A stretch of DNA of 39,386 bases from Candidatus Agathobaculum pullistercoris (lineage in GTDB: Bacteria; Bacillota; Clostridia; Oscillospirales; Butyricicoccaceae): NCBI GenBank assembly GCA_019114345.1, contig DXFS01000001.1:1-39386 (forward strand), given 5' to 3'. The first letter of the stretch is position 1. The number at the start of each line of letters is the position of its first letter. Under the pieces are notes generated by a model. The model searched no databases and was not told the origin of the DNA. It saw only the letters and a list, made by a program, of their open reading frames with translations. The position numbers and the translations under genes are program-made. Positions 26,208-34,958 of the stretch are shown here, one piece after another.

Positions 26208-27111
26208 ATTCTGCAAAGTAGTCGCGGGTCTGGCGGATGTTCTCCTCAATCGCTGCGCGCAGCGCGTCAGCTGATTCAAACTGCATTTCCGGCCGGAGGA
26301 ATTTATGCAGCTCCACGTGGATCATCTGCCCGTACAGGTCGCCCGCAAAATCGAGCAGATGCGGCTCAATGGTCGGCGCACCGCTGTCCACAAAGGTCGG
26401 CTTGACACCGATGTTGGTCGCCGCAACGTAGCTCTGGCTTCCTACCAGCACACGCGTTGCATATACACCGTACGGCGGCAGCGCCATCTCCGGCGGCAGT
26501 GCCAGATTGACCGTCGGCACCTTGAGCACGCTTGTGCCCACCTTCCGGCCGTGCTCAACCACGCCGGTCACAGTATATGGATGCCCGAGAAAACGTGCTG
26601 CACCTTCCATATCGCCCTGCGAAATCAGCTGGCGGATATAGGTTGAAGATACGACAATGCCGTCTACCTTGACGTCGTCAATGCAGTCATAGCCGATACC
26701 GGCTTTTTTGCATTCCTCTGCCATGCCCTCGGCGTTGCCCTGGCCCTTATAGCCAAACCGGTTGTTGCGGCCGGAGATGATCCACCGGGCTCCGAACTGG
26801 CCGATCAGCATCTTATGGATGAAGTCGCGCCAGTCCATATGCTGCATATGTTCGTCAAAATGGAGAAAGATCACTTCATCCACGCCACCGAGCTTTTTGA
26901 TCTCTTCGCGGCGATAGGCATCCGCTGTGATCAGCGGCACCTGCCGCCCGAGCACAACCGAATCCGGGTGCACATCAAACGTGCATACTGCGCTTGTGCC
27001 GCCGATCTGTCGCGCGCGCTCGACCGCGCGCTCCATCAGCGCCTGATGGCCCAGATGCACGCCGTCAAAGTAACCGAGCGCGATCGCACGGGGTTTTTGA
27101 TATTCCTGCAT
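26206..27111 (-). CDS. ribF: bifunctional riboflavin kinase / FAD synthetase
   Basis: Makes FMN from riboflavin and then FAD from FMN. The 301-residue product has the N-terminal nucleotidyltransferase domain with ALGYFDGVHLGHQAL, GGTSAVCTFDVHPDSV and VVSSTYIRQLISQGDMEGA. The C-terminal riboflavin kinase domain has GKKVGTSV-like HGRKVGTSVLKVPTVNL and PPYGVYATRVLVG. Length is typical. It ends the rimP-nusA-ylxR-ylxQ-infB-rbfA-nrnA-truB-ribF operon, a common clostridial and bacillar order. The 113-base gap before it contains an imperfect inverted repeat and no FMN riboswitch. Confidence 0.96.
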   Translation of the reverse strand: MQEYQKPRAIALGYFDGVHLGHQALMERAVERARQIGGTSAVCTFDVHPDSVVLGRQVPLITADAYRREEIKKLGGVDEVIFLHFDEHMQHMDWRDFIHKMLIGQFGARWIISGRNNRFGYKGQGNAEGMAEECKKAGIGYDCIDDVKVDGIVVSSTYIRQLISQGDMEGAARFLGHPYTVTGVVEHGRKVGTSVLKVPTVNLALPPEMALPPYGVYATRVLVGSQSYVAATNIGVKPTFVDSGAPTIEPHLLDFAGDLYGQMIHVELHKFLRPEMQFESADALRAAIEENIRQTRDYFAE

Positions 27112-27145
27112 AGGGTTCGCCCCCTTATGAAAATTGAAAAGGAAG

Positions 27146-27210
27146 AATGGAAAAAGGAGAATGACAGATGTGCCACTGCGGCTTTCCGTTCTCCATCCCC
27201 ATTGTCCATT
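27146..27210. repeat. imperfect inverted repeat between truB and ribF
   Basis: AATGGAAAAAGGAGAATGAC at the left is answered by a purine-rich complement (TTCTCCATCCCCATTGTCCATT) at the right, around a core TGTGCCACTGCGGC. The pairing is broken but long. The left arm resembles AAATGGAGAATAGC near 17918 and GATGGAGAATGAATAATG near 3349. This suggests a second, older small repeat family. Confidence 0.45.
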
Positions 27211-27224
27211 GCAAGCAGTCCTTG

Positions 27225-28142
27225 TTATCGGAAATTCTTAAACACAAACAGCCCGAGACCGCCCTTGTCCAGCTCGCGCACCTGCCCGAGCATCAGGAAA
27301 CGTCCCTCATGATACACGCGGCACAGCGCGCCCGCCTGTTCAGGCATCCCGCTGGTCTGCCGCGGGAATACCACCGCGCCGCGCGCGATGCGCTCCGCCC
27401 CCTCGTCGGTCAGCCGGACAGCCGGGTGCTCCAAAAACAGGCTGTCGGTCGGCAGCAGGAGCTGCGGCATCGTACCATCCTGCATCGCCTGCCCAACCTC
27501 GTCAAAGCTGTGGCACTGGTCGAGCGCATACGCGCCCGAGCGGGTGCGCGTGAGGCTGTGCATGACCGCGAGTGTGCCGAGTTTCTCGCCCAGGTCGTTG
27601 ATGATCGTGCGTACATAGGTGCCCTTGCTCACGACAAGCCGGAGCGTGCCCTTCTGCGCGTTCTCATCAAAATCGGTCAGTTCGATCTCATGGACGATGA
27701 TTTCACGCGCCGGGCGCTCGACCTCCTGCCCCTTGCGCGCAAGGTCGTACAGCTTTTTTCCGTTCACCTTGACCGCCGAGTACATCGGCGGCACCTGCTG
27801 CTGCGGCCCGAGAAAGCGCTTCGCCGCCCGCTCGACCGCATACCGTGCGGCATAACGGCCGCTCAGCCCGATCGTCTCGCCGGTCACATCCTGCGTGTCC
27901 GTGTTATAGCCCAGCGTAAAGCCCGCGACGTATTCTTTATCCTGCGCGGCGGCAAAATCCGCCGCCTTTGTCGCGCCGCCGATGAACACCGGCAGCACGC
28001 CGGTCGCGAGCGGGTCGAGCGTGCCGCCGTGGCCGATCTTGCGCGTGTGTAAAATGCCGCGCAGCTTGGCGACCACGTCGTGCGAGGTGAAGCCCTGCGG
28101 CTTGTCCATCAGCAGGATGCCGGTCAGCTCACTGCTTTGCAT
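27225..28142 (-). CDS. truB: tRNA pseudouridine-55 synthase TruB
   Basis: Makes pseudouridine at position 55 of the tRNA T-loop. The 305-residue product has GILLMDKPQGFTSHDVV, KIGHGGTLDPLATGVLPV with the catalytic aspartate, PPMYSAVKVNGKKLYDLAR and SKGTYVRTIINDLG. A C-terminal PUA-like part ends at KNFR. The start overlaps the nrnA end by 14 bases, showing tight operon packing. Confidence 0.96.
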   Translation of the reverse strand: MQSSELTGILLMDKPQGFTSHDVVAKLRGILHTRKIGHGGTLDPLATGVLPVFIGGATKAADFAAAQDKEYVAGFTLGYNTDTQDVTGETIGLSGRYAARYAVERAAKRFLGPQQQVPPMYSAVKVNGKKLYDLARKGQEVERPAREIIVHEIELTDFDENAQKGTLRLVVSKGTYVRTIINDLGEKLGTLAVMHSLTRTRSGAYALDQCHSFDEVGQAMQDGTMPQLLLPTDSLFLEHPAVRLTDEGAERIARGAVVFPRQTSGMPEQAGALCRVYHEGRFLMLGQVRELDKGGLGLFVFKNFR

Positions 28143-29088
28143 GGTACTGCTCCTGTGCGGCCTTCAGGATCGCAGCCTTGGCCTCTGTCATGCTGCAGTC
28201 AAAGCTCGCGCCGGCGGCCCGGATATGCCCGCCGCCACCGCACTTTTTGCAGATGGCAGCTGCGTCCATCTCCTTGGTGGTGCGCACGGATACCTTGACT
28301 GTTTTATCTTTATTTTCCGTCAGCGTGATGCCGATCTGCACGCCCTCGATCTGCCGGGTCAGCGAAGCGATCGAGTCCAGATCGTCCATATCCGCGCCCG
28401 CATAGTCGATATCTGCGCGCCACAGCATGGCGATTGCGATTGCACCGTTTTCATAGAACTCCATGGTGTCGAACACCACGCGCTCCATCTGGAAGCGTGG
28501 CATGGTCTTGGTCTCGAACAGCGCGCGGTTGATCTCGCCGCCGTCGATGCCCGCAGTCAGGCACGCCGCTGCGACCGCATGGCTGTGCGCCGTCGTATTG
28601 GAATATTTAAAGCAGCCGGTATCGGTCGACACGCCGACATAGATGCACTCAGCGATATCGGTGGTAAACTTCGCCCCCAGCGCATTGATGACGTCATACA
28701 GCACTTCGGCACAGCCGCCTGCATCCGGCCGGATCAGATTTTTGTGTCCGAAGCCGATGTTGGAGCCATGGTGGTCGATCACCAGATCAACCTTGCCCTT
28801 GTACTGTTCCGCCGGATCCGGGAACAGCTTTTCCTCTGCAATATCGGTCGATACGACATAGCCCGGCACAAAGCCCTCAGGCGGGTAACACGGCACGATC
28901 AGCGGCGCATAGCGCCGCGTGATCTCCGGGTTTTCAAGGATATAGGCGGTCTTGCCGATCTGCCGCAATGCGCGACAAAGCGCGCCTGCGCAGCCCGTGG
29001 TGTCGCCGTCCGGGCGGCGGTGGGTCAGGATGAGGATGTCATCCGCCGCCTGCAGCTCCGCGGCGGCGCCCGCAACGTCAACGGTCAT
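28129..29088 (-). CDS. nrnA: DHH/DHHA1 phosphoesterase, NrnA-like nanoRNase
   Basis: A 319-residue DHH-family phosphoesterase; NrnA-type members degrade short oligoribonucleotides and can dephosphorylate pAp. Metal-binding motifs are visible: HRRPDGDTTG near residue 24, VVSTDIAEE, VIDHHGSNIGFG (the DHH motif), and YVGVSTDTGCFKYSN. The DHHA1 domain ends in GGGGHIRAAGASF, which binds substrate. The gene sits between rbfA and truB, the usual place of NrnA in Bacillota. Its ATG overlaps the rbfA stop (ATGA), suggesting translational coupling. Confidence 0.92.
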   Translation of the reverse strand: MTVDVAGAAAELQAADDILILTHRRPDGDTTGCAGALCRALRQIGKTAYILENPEITRRYAPLIVPCYPPEGFVPGYVVSTDIAEEKLFPDPAEQYKGKVDLVIDHHGSNIGFGHKNLIRPDAGGCAEVLYDVINALGAKFTTDIAECIYVGVSTDTGCFKYSNTTAHSHAVAAACLTAGIDGGEINRALFETKTMPRFQMERVVFDTMEFYENGAIAIAMLWRADIDYAGADMDDLDSIASLTRQIEGVQIGITLTENKDKTVKVSVRTTKEMDAAAICKKCGGGGHIRAAGASFDCSMTEAKAAILKAAQEQYHAKQ

Positions 29089-29459
29089 TCGCCGTCGTCC
29101 TCCCCTCCGAGCTTGCCTTCGTTTTTCAGTTCGTGCAGCATTTCCGAGATGTGCGCTCCATGGGTGATCGAGTTATCCAGTTCGAACACCAGCTCGGGCG
29201 CATAGCGCAGCTGCACCTTGTGGCCGACCTCGCGCCGCAGCCAGCCCGCGGCGGATTTGAGGCCCTTCATGACCTCTTTTGCCTGCTGCTCGCTACCGAG
29301 CACGGAAATATAGCACTTGGCGTATCGCAGGTCGTTCGTGACCTCGCAGTGCACGACCGAGACCAGCCCGTTCTGCACGCGCGGGTCCTTGACCGAGCGC
29401 ATGGCTTCCGCCAGCGCCTTCATCACTTCTTCCGAAATACGGTCGATTCGCGTAGACAT
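29085..29459 (-). CDS. rbfA: ribosome-binding factor A
   Basis: A 124-residue KH-like small protein that helps 16S rRNA maturation and 30S subunit assembly, notably in the cold. It has RIDRISEEVMKALAEAMRSV, the DPRVQNGLVSVVHCEVTNDL segment, YAKCYISVLGSEQQ and AAGWLRREVGHKVQLRYAPELVFELDNSI. AAAGGAGG precedes the ATG. Placed after infB as usual, separated by a hairpin array of about 290 bases. Confidence 0.96.
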   Translation of the reverse strand: MSTRIDRISEEVMKALAEAMRSVKDPRVQNGLVSVVHCEVTNDLRYAKCYISVLGSEQQAKEVMKGLKSAAGWLRREVGHKVQLRYAPELVFELDNSITHGAHISEMLHELKNEGKLGGEDDGE

Positions 29460-29496
29460 AGGTGTAACGTCCTCCTTTATTTGAGGATAGGTGAAC

Positions 29497-29746
29497 GGGC
29501 GCGCAATGCGCGCCCCCTACAGGGACAGCAGCCCCTTTGCCACAAACAGCGGGATACTGTTTGTGCGGCACGCCGCAGCCTGCCGCAATTTCAATCCCCA
29601 TAAAAGCCGAGCTTTGCCCGGCTTTTATACCACTGCCCGCGCCGCGGCGGCGCGGCCTCGTCCGCCGTGCGGACGAGAGGGGGTTATTCCAAAAAGTTTC
29701 CTCCGGGAACTTTTTGGATATCTAAGGGGGACAGCGTCCCCCTTAG
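29497..29746. repeat. composite hairpin array between infB and rbfA
   Basis: Seven hairpins in series: GGGCGCGC/GCGCGCCC (29497-29515), CACAAACAG/CTGTTTGTG (29541-29565), ATAAAAGCCG/CGGCTTTTAT (29600-29628) and CCGCGCCGC/GCGGCGCGG (29637-29655). Then come CTCGTCCGC/GCGGACGAG (29657-29677), a 14-bp stem with AAAAAGTT arms (29688-29718) and CTAAGGGGGAC/GTCCCCCTTAG (29722-29746). The first unit matches 17970-17988. The 16-mer ACCACTGCCCGCGCCG at 29629-29644 is identical to 18117-18132. The last two units follow the same layout as 18257-18315. No gene is present here. Confidence 0.85.
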
Positions 29747-29753
29747 AGCAGTT

Positions 29754-32105
29754 TTACTGCTTTACTTCTTCCATCACGAAGCACTCGATGATATCCTGCT
29801 CCTTGATGTCGTTATAGTTTTCGATGCTCATGCCGCATTCATACCCGGAAGCAACTTCCTTGACGTCGTCCTTGAAGCGCTTGAGGGTATTGAGGTGGCC
29901 CTCGTGGAACACGATGCCGTCACGCACAACGCGCACCTCGGCGTTGCGGCGGATGGTGCCGTCCTGCACATAGCAGCCCGCGACAGCGCCCGCACCCGTG
30001 ATCTTGAACACCTGACGCACCTCGGCGTGGCCGAGCACAACTTCCTTGAACTTGGGCTCGAGCATGCCCTTCATGGCCTGCTCCATCTCCTCGATGCAGT
30101 CGTAGATGACGCGGTACATGCGCATATCCACACCCTGCTGGTGCGCGGAATCGGTCGCCGTGCGGTCGGGACGCACATTGAAGCCGACGATGATCGCGCC
30201 CGAGGCCGCTGCCAGCATGACGTCAGACTCGTTGATCGCACCGACCGCGCCATGGATGACCTTGACGCGCACCTCGTCGTTCGAGAGTTTCTCGAGCGAC
30301 GCACGGATCGCCTCGACCGAACCCTGTACGTCCGCTTTGACAATGATGTTCAGCTCCTTCATCTCGCCCTCCTGGATGGAGGCGAACAGGTTGTCGAGCG
30401 TGACCTTGTGGAACTGCTTGTTGCGTTCTTCCTTCTCCTTGTCCTTGCGCTGCTCGACCAGCTCGCGCGCCATCTTCTCGTCGTCTACCGCGTCAAAGAT
30501 GTCGCCTGCACCCGGCACCTCGGCCAGGCCGATGATCTCAACCGGCACGGACGGACCGGCTTCCTGGATTTTCTTTCCGTCGTCATTGGTCATAGCGCGC
30601 ACACGGCCAACCGCCGTGCCCGCAATGACTGTATCGCCGGTATGCAGCGTGCCGTTCTGCACGAGCAGGGTCGCAACCGGGCCGCGGCCCTTATCCAGCT
30701 TGGCCTCGATGACCGTGCCGTGCGCCTTGCGGTTCGGATTGGCCTTGAGATCAGCCATTTCAGCAGTCAGCAGCACCATTTCGAGCAGGTTCTCGATGCC
30801 CTGACCAAACTTGGCCGAGATCTGGCACACGATCGTGTCGCCGCCCCACTCCTCGGGCACGATCTCGTACTCGGTCAACTGCTGAAGTACACGGTCCGGA
30901 TTTGCGCCCGGCTTGTCGATCTTATTGACCGCCACGATGATCGGCACATTCGCCGCCTTGGCGTGGTTGATCGCCTCGATGGTCTGCGGCATGACGCCGT
31001 CGTCTGCCGCAACGACCAGGATCGCGATATCCGTGACCTGTGCGCCGCGCGCACGCATGGAGGTAAACGCCGCATGGCCCGGGGTATCGAGGAAGGTGAT
31101 CTGCTTGTCGCTTACCTTGACGCGGTACGCACCGATGTGCTGGGTGATGCCGCCGGCCTCTCCCTCGGTGACCTTGGTCTTGCGGATCGCATCGAGCAGC
31201 GAGGTCTTGCCGTGATCAACGTGGCCCATGACGACAACGACCGGATCGCGCGGCTCGAGCTCCTCCTCGCGGTCCTCGCGCTCGTCAAACAGCTGCTCCT
31301 CGATGGTGACATGGACTTCCTTTTCGACCTTGCAGCCCATCTCCTCCGCAACGATCGCAGCGGTGTCGAAGTCAATGATCTCGGAAACCGACGCCATCAC
31401 GCCCAGCTTGATCAGGCCCTTGACGACATCTGCGGCCGTACGCTTCATACGGGAAGCCAGCTCACCGACCGAGATCTCGTCCGGGATCATGACCTTGACC
31501 GGGATCTTCTTGAGTGCGGCCATCTGCTGCTGGCGCTGCAGGCGCTTCATCTTTTCCTGCTCCTCCTGGCGGCGCTTGTTGCCGAAGGGCTTGGAACGCT
31601 GCTCGGACTTCTTGGTCAGCTTCTGCTTTTTGGGCCCGCGGGATTCCATACGCTCGGCCTTGGCGTCGACCAGCTTGTCGACATGGTCGTCGTACTTGGC
31701 GAGGTTGACATCGCCCGCGCCGCGGGTATCGATACGGTGCACCTGCTTGACCTTGCTCTGGACAGGCTGGGCGGGTTTCTCCGGCTTAGCTTCCGCCGGC
31801 TTGCCCTCCGCAGGCTCTGCAGACGGCTGCGCCGCCTCCGTCTTGGCAGGCTGCTGCTTTTCGGCCTTCGGCTGCTCCGCCTGTCGGCGGGATGCCATCT
31901 GTGCATTGAGGGTTTCCTCAATATTATCCACTTGGTGATGCTGCGTCATGTATTCAAAAATGACGGACAGCTCCTGGTCTCCCAGCACCTGCATGTGGTT
32001 TTTCGGTGCGGTGCAGTATTCGGTGAGTATCTCGGTGATCTCCTTGGTGGAAGTGCCGAAATCCTTGGCGACCTCATGCACCCGGTATTTATTCTCTATT
32101 GCCAT
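29754..32105 (-). CDS. infB: translation initiation factor IF-2
   Basis: The GTPase that brings initiator tRNA to the 30S subunit. The 783-residue product has an IF2N-type start ([20 protein letters not shown]). A long charged linker (about 70-210) rich in K, E, P and A follows, then a second IF2N-like segment. The G domain starts near 290 with [10 protein letters not shown] (G1), DTPGHAAF (G3) and VAVNKIDKP (G4), and the C-terminal beta-barrel and tRNA-binding domains follow. The ATG at 32105 has AGGAGGAG upstream. An earlier in-frame ATG at 32279 would read through a hairpin array and is rejected. Confidence 0.97.
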   Translation of the reverse strand: MAIENKYRVHEVAKDFGTSTKEITEILTEYCTAPKNHMQVLGDQELSVIFEYMTQHHQVDNIEETLNAQMASRRQAEQPKAEKQQPAKTEAAQPSAEPAEGKPAEAKPEKPAQPVQSKVKQVHRIDTRGAGDVNLAKYDDHVDKLVDAKAERMESRGPKKQKLTKKSEQRSKPFGNKRRQEEQEKMKRLQRQQQMAALKKIPVKVMIPDEISVGELASRMKRTAADVVKGLIKLGVMASVSEIIDFDTAAIVAEEMGCKVEKEVHVTIEEQLFDEREDREEELEPRDPVVVVMGHVDHGKTSLLDAIRKTKVTEGEAGGITQHIGAYRVKVSDKQITFLDTPGHAAFTSMRARGAQVTDIAILVVAADDGVMPQTIEAINHAKAANVPIIVAVNKIDKPGANPDRVLQQLTEYEIVPEEWGGDTIVCQISAKFGQGIENLLEMVLLTAEMADLKANPNRKAHGTVIEAKLDKGRGPVATLLVQNGTLHTGDTVIAGTAVGRVRAMTNDDGKKIQEAGPSVPVEIIGLAEVPGAGDIFDAVDDEKMARELVEQRKDKEKEERNKQFHKVTLDNLFASIQEGEMKELNIIVKADVQGSVEAIRASLEKLSNDEVRVKVIHGAVGAINESDVMLAAASGAIIVGFNVRPDRTATDSAHQQGVDMRMYRVIYDCIEEMEQAMKGMLEPKFKEVVLGHAEVRQVFKITGAGAVAGCYVQDGTIRRNAEVRVVRDGIVFHEGHLNTLKRFKDDVKEVASGYECGMSIENYNDIKEQDIIECFVMEEVKQ

Positions 32106-32129
32106 GGGCAACTCCTCCTTTAAAGAATT

Positions 32130-32308
32130 TCGATCAAAATGCATCATTTTGATCGAGGGGGCGCACCACGCGATGCGCGGATGTGTCCCAAAGCTGCGCA
32201 AAGTTCCTCCTGCGTCGAAACTTTGCTCCGCTCTTGTATCAAGTACACGGGAAAATCCCGTATATTTGATGAAAATCACCGCTTTACTGCGCTGCGCGGG
32301 GATTTTCT
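32130..32308. repeat. composite hairpin array between infB and ylxQ
   Basis: Contains TCGATCAAAATG/CATTTTGATCGA around CAT (32130-32156), GCAAAGTT/AACTTTGC with a 13-base loop (about 32198-32226), and a 15-bp stem with one wobble and one mismatch at 32238-32270. A 12-bp stem GAAAATCACCGC/GCGGGGATTTTC with one mismatch reaches over the ylxQ stop (32271-32308). The AAAGTT arm pair recalls 11964-11992 and 29688-29718. No gene lies in 32106-32275. Confidence 0.75.
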
Positions 32309-32947
32309 ATTGAATGCGCGCTTCACGCGCGGGGTATCGATTGGCTTGCGGGATGGGCGGCCGGTTTTGTCCGGACGGCGGGATGCATCGAATACCGGTT
32401 TGCCCTTGCCCTCTATGCGGCGGGTCGGCCGTCCTTTGTTTTCCGTCCTGCGGGATACACCGTGCGCGGCGGGCTTTTTGTCCCCTGCCCGCTGCGGCGT
32501 GCCGGTACGGGCAGATACCGCTTTGCGGGGCGCCTGCGTCTCCGCACGCTTATCCCTGTGCTTCTTTTTGCCGCGGCGGGACTGGATGCGCGCATTCTTC
32601 TCCGCGAGCTGCGCGGCCGCTTCGGCGTATTCGCTGTGCATCGATGCGAGCTTTTGCAGCGCTGCTGCAGCAAGGCCGATGTCGCTGACCGCGCACACGG
32701 CGCAGCCGTTCTTGCCGATTGCCGCGCCCAGCTCCTCCTTGCCGTGCGGCAGGGTGATGCAGGGTGCATTTGCGCTTTCCGCGTAAAACGCAGCTTTTTT
32801 CGCTGTGCTTGCGCCCGCGTCTGCCGCAACGAACACCGCACGCGCCTTTTTATCCATGCACATCTCGCGCACCAGCTCGTCGCCAAAGGCGAGCTTGCCT
32901 GCGCGCCGTGCCAAGCCGAGCATGCCGAGGAAGGGGTCATTCGCCAT
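32276..32947 (-). CDS. ylxQ: L7Ae-family RNA-binding protein YlxQ with long basic tail
   Basis: A ribosomal L7Ae/L30e-like protein; family members bind kink-turn RNA. Residues 1-105 carry the fold: [56 protein letters not shown]. The usual length is about 100 residues, but here 118 more follow. That tail is very basic and low in hydrophobics, with repeated RR(x)nK/RPTRR-type blocks ([34 protein letters not shown]). It looks like a disordered RNA-binding extension. The ATG at 32947 has AGGAGGG upstream and overlaps the ylxR end by 11 bases. Confidence 0.88.
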   Translation of the reverse strand: MANDPFLGMLGLARRAGKLAFGDELVREMCMDKKARAVFVAADAGASTAKKAAFYAESANAPCITLPHGKEELGAAIGKNGCAVCAVSDIGLAAAALQKLASMHSEYAEAAAQLAEKNARIQSRRGKKKHRDKRAETQAPRKAVSARTGTPQRAGDKKPAAHGVSRRTENKGRPTRRIEGKGKPVFDASRRPDKTGRPSRKPIDTPRVKRAFNRKSPRSAVKR

Positions 32948-33218
32948 GCGCACCCTCCTGTTCCATCTGCCGCTCGAGCGCTTCGTATACTTCCTCCGGC
33001 ACCGCAACCGAGAGCGCGCGCTCGATCGCGCGGCTCTTGCGCGCCTTTTTCAGGCACTCCGGCTTGCCGCACAGGTACGCACCGCGGCCGGGCGCCTTGC
33101 CCTTAAAGTCCAGTGTGATCCCGCCCTCGGGCGACCGGACCACGCGGATCAGCTCCCGCTTGGGGAACATTTCGCGGCAGCCGAGGCATTGCCGCATGGG
33201 GATCTTCTTTTGTGCCAT
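32937..33218 (-). CDS. ylxR: YlxR family RNA-binding protein (DUF448)
   Basis: A 93-residue protein of the YlxR/RnpM family, which in some Bacillota is reported to bind RNase P RNA. It has the typical MRQCLGCREMFPKRELIRVV, then GKAPGRGAYLCGKPECL with cysteines in the expected places. Gene order nusA-ylxR-ylxQ-infB is standard. Short overlaps with both neighbours indicate coupling. Confidence 0.95.
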   Translation of the reverse strand: MAQKKIPMRQCLGCREMFPKRELIRVVRSPEGGITLDFKGKAPGRGAYLCGKPECLKKARKSRAIERALSVAVPEEVYEALERQMEQEGAHGE

Positions 33219-33234
33219 ACTGCCGCCCCCTGAC

Positions 33235-34308
33235 TTATTCGCCCTGGGATTCCGGCGCGATGTCGATCTTGCAGCCGGTCAGCTTGGCGGCGAGGCGGGC
33301 GTTCTGGCCCTCCTTGCCGATAGCGAGCGACAACTGGTCGTCCGGCACGATCACGCGGCAGGACTTGTTGTCCGCCTGCATGGCCGCAGAAATGACGTCC
33401 GCGGGAGCGAGCGCCGCGGAGACAAACTGCGCGGTGTCCTCGTTCCACTTGATGATGTCGATCTTCTCGCCGTTCAGCTCGCCCGTAATATTGGCCACGC
33501 GCGCGCCGCGCGTGCCCACGCACGCGCCGATCGGGTCGACGTTCTCGTCGTGCGAGGTGACCGCGATCTTGGTGCGGTTGCCCGCCTCGCGGGCGATCGA
33601 CTTGACCTCGACCACGCCCGAGTGGATCTCCGGCACCTCAAGCTCAAACAGGCGCTTGACAAGGCCCGGATGCGTGCGCGATACCACGACCTGCGGGCCG
33701 CGGGTGCCGCGGCGCACCTCGATCAGATAGACCTTGATGCGCTGGCCCTCGGTCAGCTGTTCGCCGCGCACCTGCTCAGCCGCGGCCAGCACAGCTTCAC
33801 TCTTCTCACCGTTCGAGACAACGTCCAAATACGCATTGCCCGTGCGCGGGTCGATGCGGGCAATCACGCCGGTCAGGATCTCGTGTTCCTTGCTCTCAAA
33901 CTCCGAGATCACCATGCCGCGCTCCGCCTCGCGGATGCCCTGGATGATAACCTGCTTGGCGGTCTGCGCCGCGATACGGCCAAACGATTTGGTCGGGATG
34001 TCGATATCGATGATGTCGCCGACCATCGGGTTGTTCTTGTACTCGGCCGCCTCCTCGAGCGTGATCTCCTCATACGGCTCATAGAGATCCTCGGCCTTCA
34101 CGACCGTCTTGCGCACATACATACGGATGGTCTTTTTATCCCGGTCGGGCTCGACGAACACATTATCCGTCATCCCGTCGTTATCGCGCTTGTATGCAGT
34201 GATCAGCGCCTGGCCTACGCGGTCGAGCATATAATCGACCGGTATGCCTTTTTCGCGTTCCAGCTGCTCCAGCGCGTCGAAAAATTCTGCGTTAACCATT
34301 TTTTCCAA
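33235..34308 (-). CDS. nusA: transcription termination/antitermination factor NusA
   Basis: Binds RNA polymerase and nascent RNA and sets pausing and termination. The 357-residue product has an N-terminal polymerase-binding domain (NAEFFDALEQLEREKGIPVD). An S1 domain (EHEILTGVIARIDPRTGNAY) and two KH domains (IACVGTRG-like VDPIGACVGTRGARVANIT and LSLAIGKEGQNARLAAKLTG) follow. It lacks the acidic C-terminal repeats of proteobacteria, as is normal in Bacillota. TTG at 34308 has AAGGAG five bases upstream; ATG at 34299 is possible but 14 bases away. Confidence 0.96.
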   Translation of the reverse strand: MEKMVNAEFFDALEQLEREKGIPVDYMLDRVGQALITAYKRDNDGMTDNVFVEPDRDKKTIRMYVRKTVVKAEDLYEPYEEITLEEAAEYKNNPMVGDIIDIDIPTKSFGRIAAQTAKQVIIQGIREAERGMVISEFESKEHEILTGVIARIDPRTGNAYLDVVSNGEKSEAVLAAAEQVRGEQLTEGQRIKVYLIEVRRGTRGPQVVVSRTHPGLVKRLFELEVPEIHSGVVEVKSIAREAGNRTKIAVTSHDENVDPIGACVGTRGARVANITGELNGEKIDIIKWNEDTAQFVSAALAPADVISAAMQADNKSCRVIVPDDQLSLAIGKEGQNARLAAKLTGCKIDIAPESQGE

Positions 34309-34320
34309 TCCAGCTCCTTC

Positions 34321-34785
34321 TTATATCTCGACCGCGAGGCGTACCGCGGCAATGTCCTTAGGTTCATAGATGGTCTGCTGCCCGCCGCTCTCGATCGTGA
34401 CGCAGCCGTCATCATAAGAGATGAGCGTGCCTTCGACCTGCTTTGCGCCGTTCACCGGCTTGTAGAAGCCGACCTCGACCGTGTGGCCGAGAAATGCCGC
34501 AAAGTGCTCGGGCTTTTTCAGCCTGCGCGACAGGCCTGCCGAGGAAACACACAGTGTATAGGAGGGCATACTGTCGAACTCCTTTGCATCCAGCATGGGG
34601 TCGAGCGCGCGCGAAACCTGCTCACACTGGTCGATGAACACGCCCTCCGGGTTGTCGACGGTCACGACCAGCATATACTGGCCGCCCTCTTTTTCAAATT
34701 CCACGTCCCACAGGGAAACGCCGGCCTGCTCGCACAGGGGCTTTACCAGCTCTTCCACGCGGGCGACGATCTGCTTTGCCTGCAA
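34321..34785 (-). CDS. rimP: ribosome maturation factor RimP
   Basis: Needed for 30S subunit maturation. The 154-residue product has VEELVKPLCEQAGVSLWDVE, YMLVVTVDNPEGVFIDQCEQ, VSRALDPMLD, YTLCVSSAGLSRRLKKPEHF and a C-terminal SH3-like domain (VEGTLISYDDGCVTIESGG). TTG start at 34785 with AAGGAGGG six bases upstream. First gene of its operon, with a promoter at 34875-34903 and a leader hairpin. Confidence 0.95.
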   Translation of the reverse strand: MQAKQIVARVEELVKPLCEQAGVSLWDVEFEKEGGQYMLVVTVDNPEGVFIDQCEQVSRALDPMLDAKEFDSMPSYTLCVSSAGLSRRLKKPEHFAAFLGHTVEVGFYKPVNGAKQVEGTLISYDDGCVTIESGGQQTIYEPKDIAAVRLAVEI

Positions 34786-34824
34786 AGCCGTCCCTCCTTA
34801 ACAAAAATCCTCCAAGCAAAGCGT

Positions 34825-34854
34825 AAGGAGTGGCTTTCGCCACTCCTTACGGTT
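34825..34854 (-). promoter_or_regulatory. leader hairpin of the rimP operon
   Basis: CGTAAGGAGTGGC pairs perfectly with GCCACTCCTTACG around TTTC in the untranslated leader, within about 30-60 bases of the rimP start. There is no T-run after it on the minus strand, so it is not a simple terminator. One arm carries CTCCTTA, complementary to the ribosome site TAAGGAGG of rimP. It could therefore form an alternative pairing that hides that site. Confidence 0.5.
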
Positions 34855-34874
34855 ACTTCTTACTGAACGTGCTT

Positions 34875-34903
34875 AGTATATCACGTTTTTGCGTATAATG
34901 CAA
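34875..34903 (-). promoter_or_regulatory. promoter of the rimP-to-ribF operon
   Basis: Minus strand TTGCAT (34898-34903), 17 bases and TATACT (34875-34880). The spacing is ideal and the hexamers match well. It gives a leader of about 85 bases containing the hairpin. Confidence 0.7.
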
Positions 34904-34904
34904 G

Positions 34905-34924
34905 GCTTTTTCATTTGAAAAAGC
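34905..34924. terminator. weak A/T-rich hairpin downstream of the lipoprotein gene
   Basis: GCTTTTTC pairs with GAAAAAGC around ATTT. The stem is only 8 bp and lacks a minus-strand T-run, so it is at best a weak end for the lipoprotein transcript. Confidence 0.25.
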
Positions 34925-34958
34925 AATTTTTTCCGAATTTTCACAGGCAGCACACCGT

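Noticed and set aside
27112-27224. FMN riboswitch ahead of ribF
   Set aside because: No conserved FMN-aptamer segments are visible, and the gap lies within an operon.
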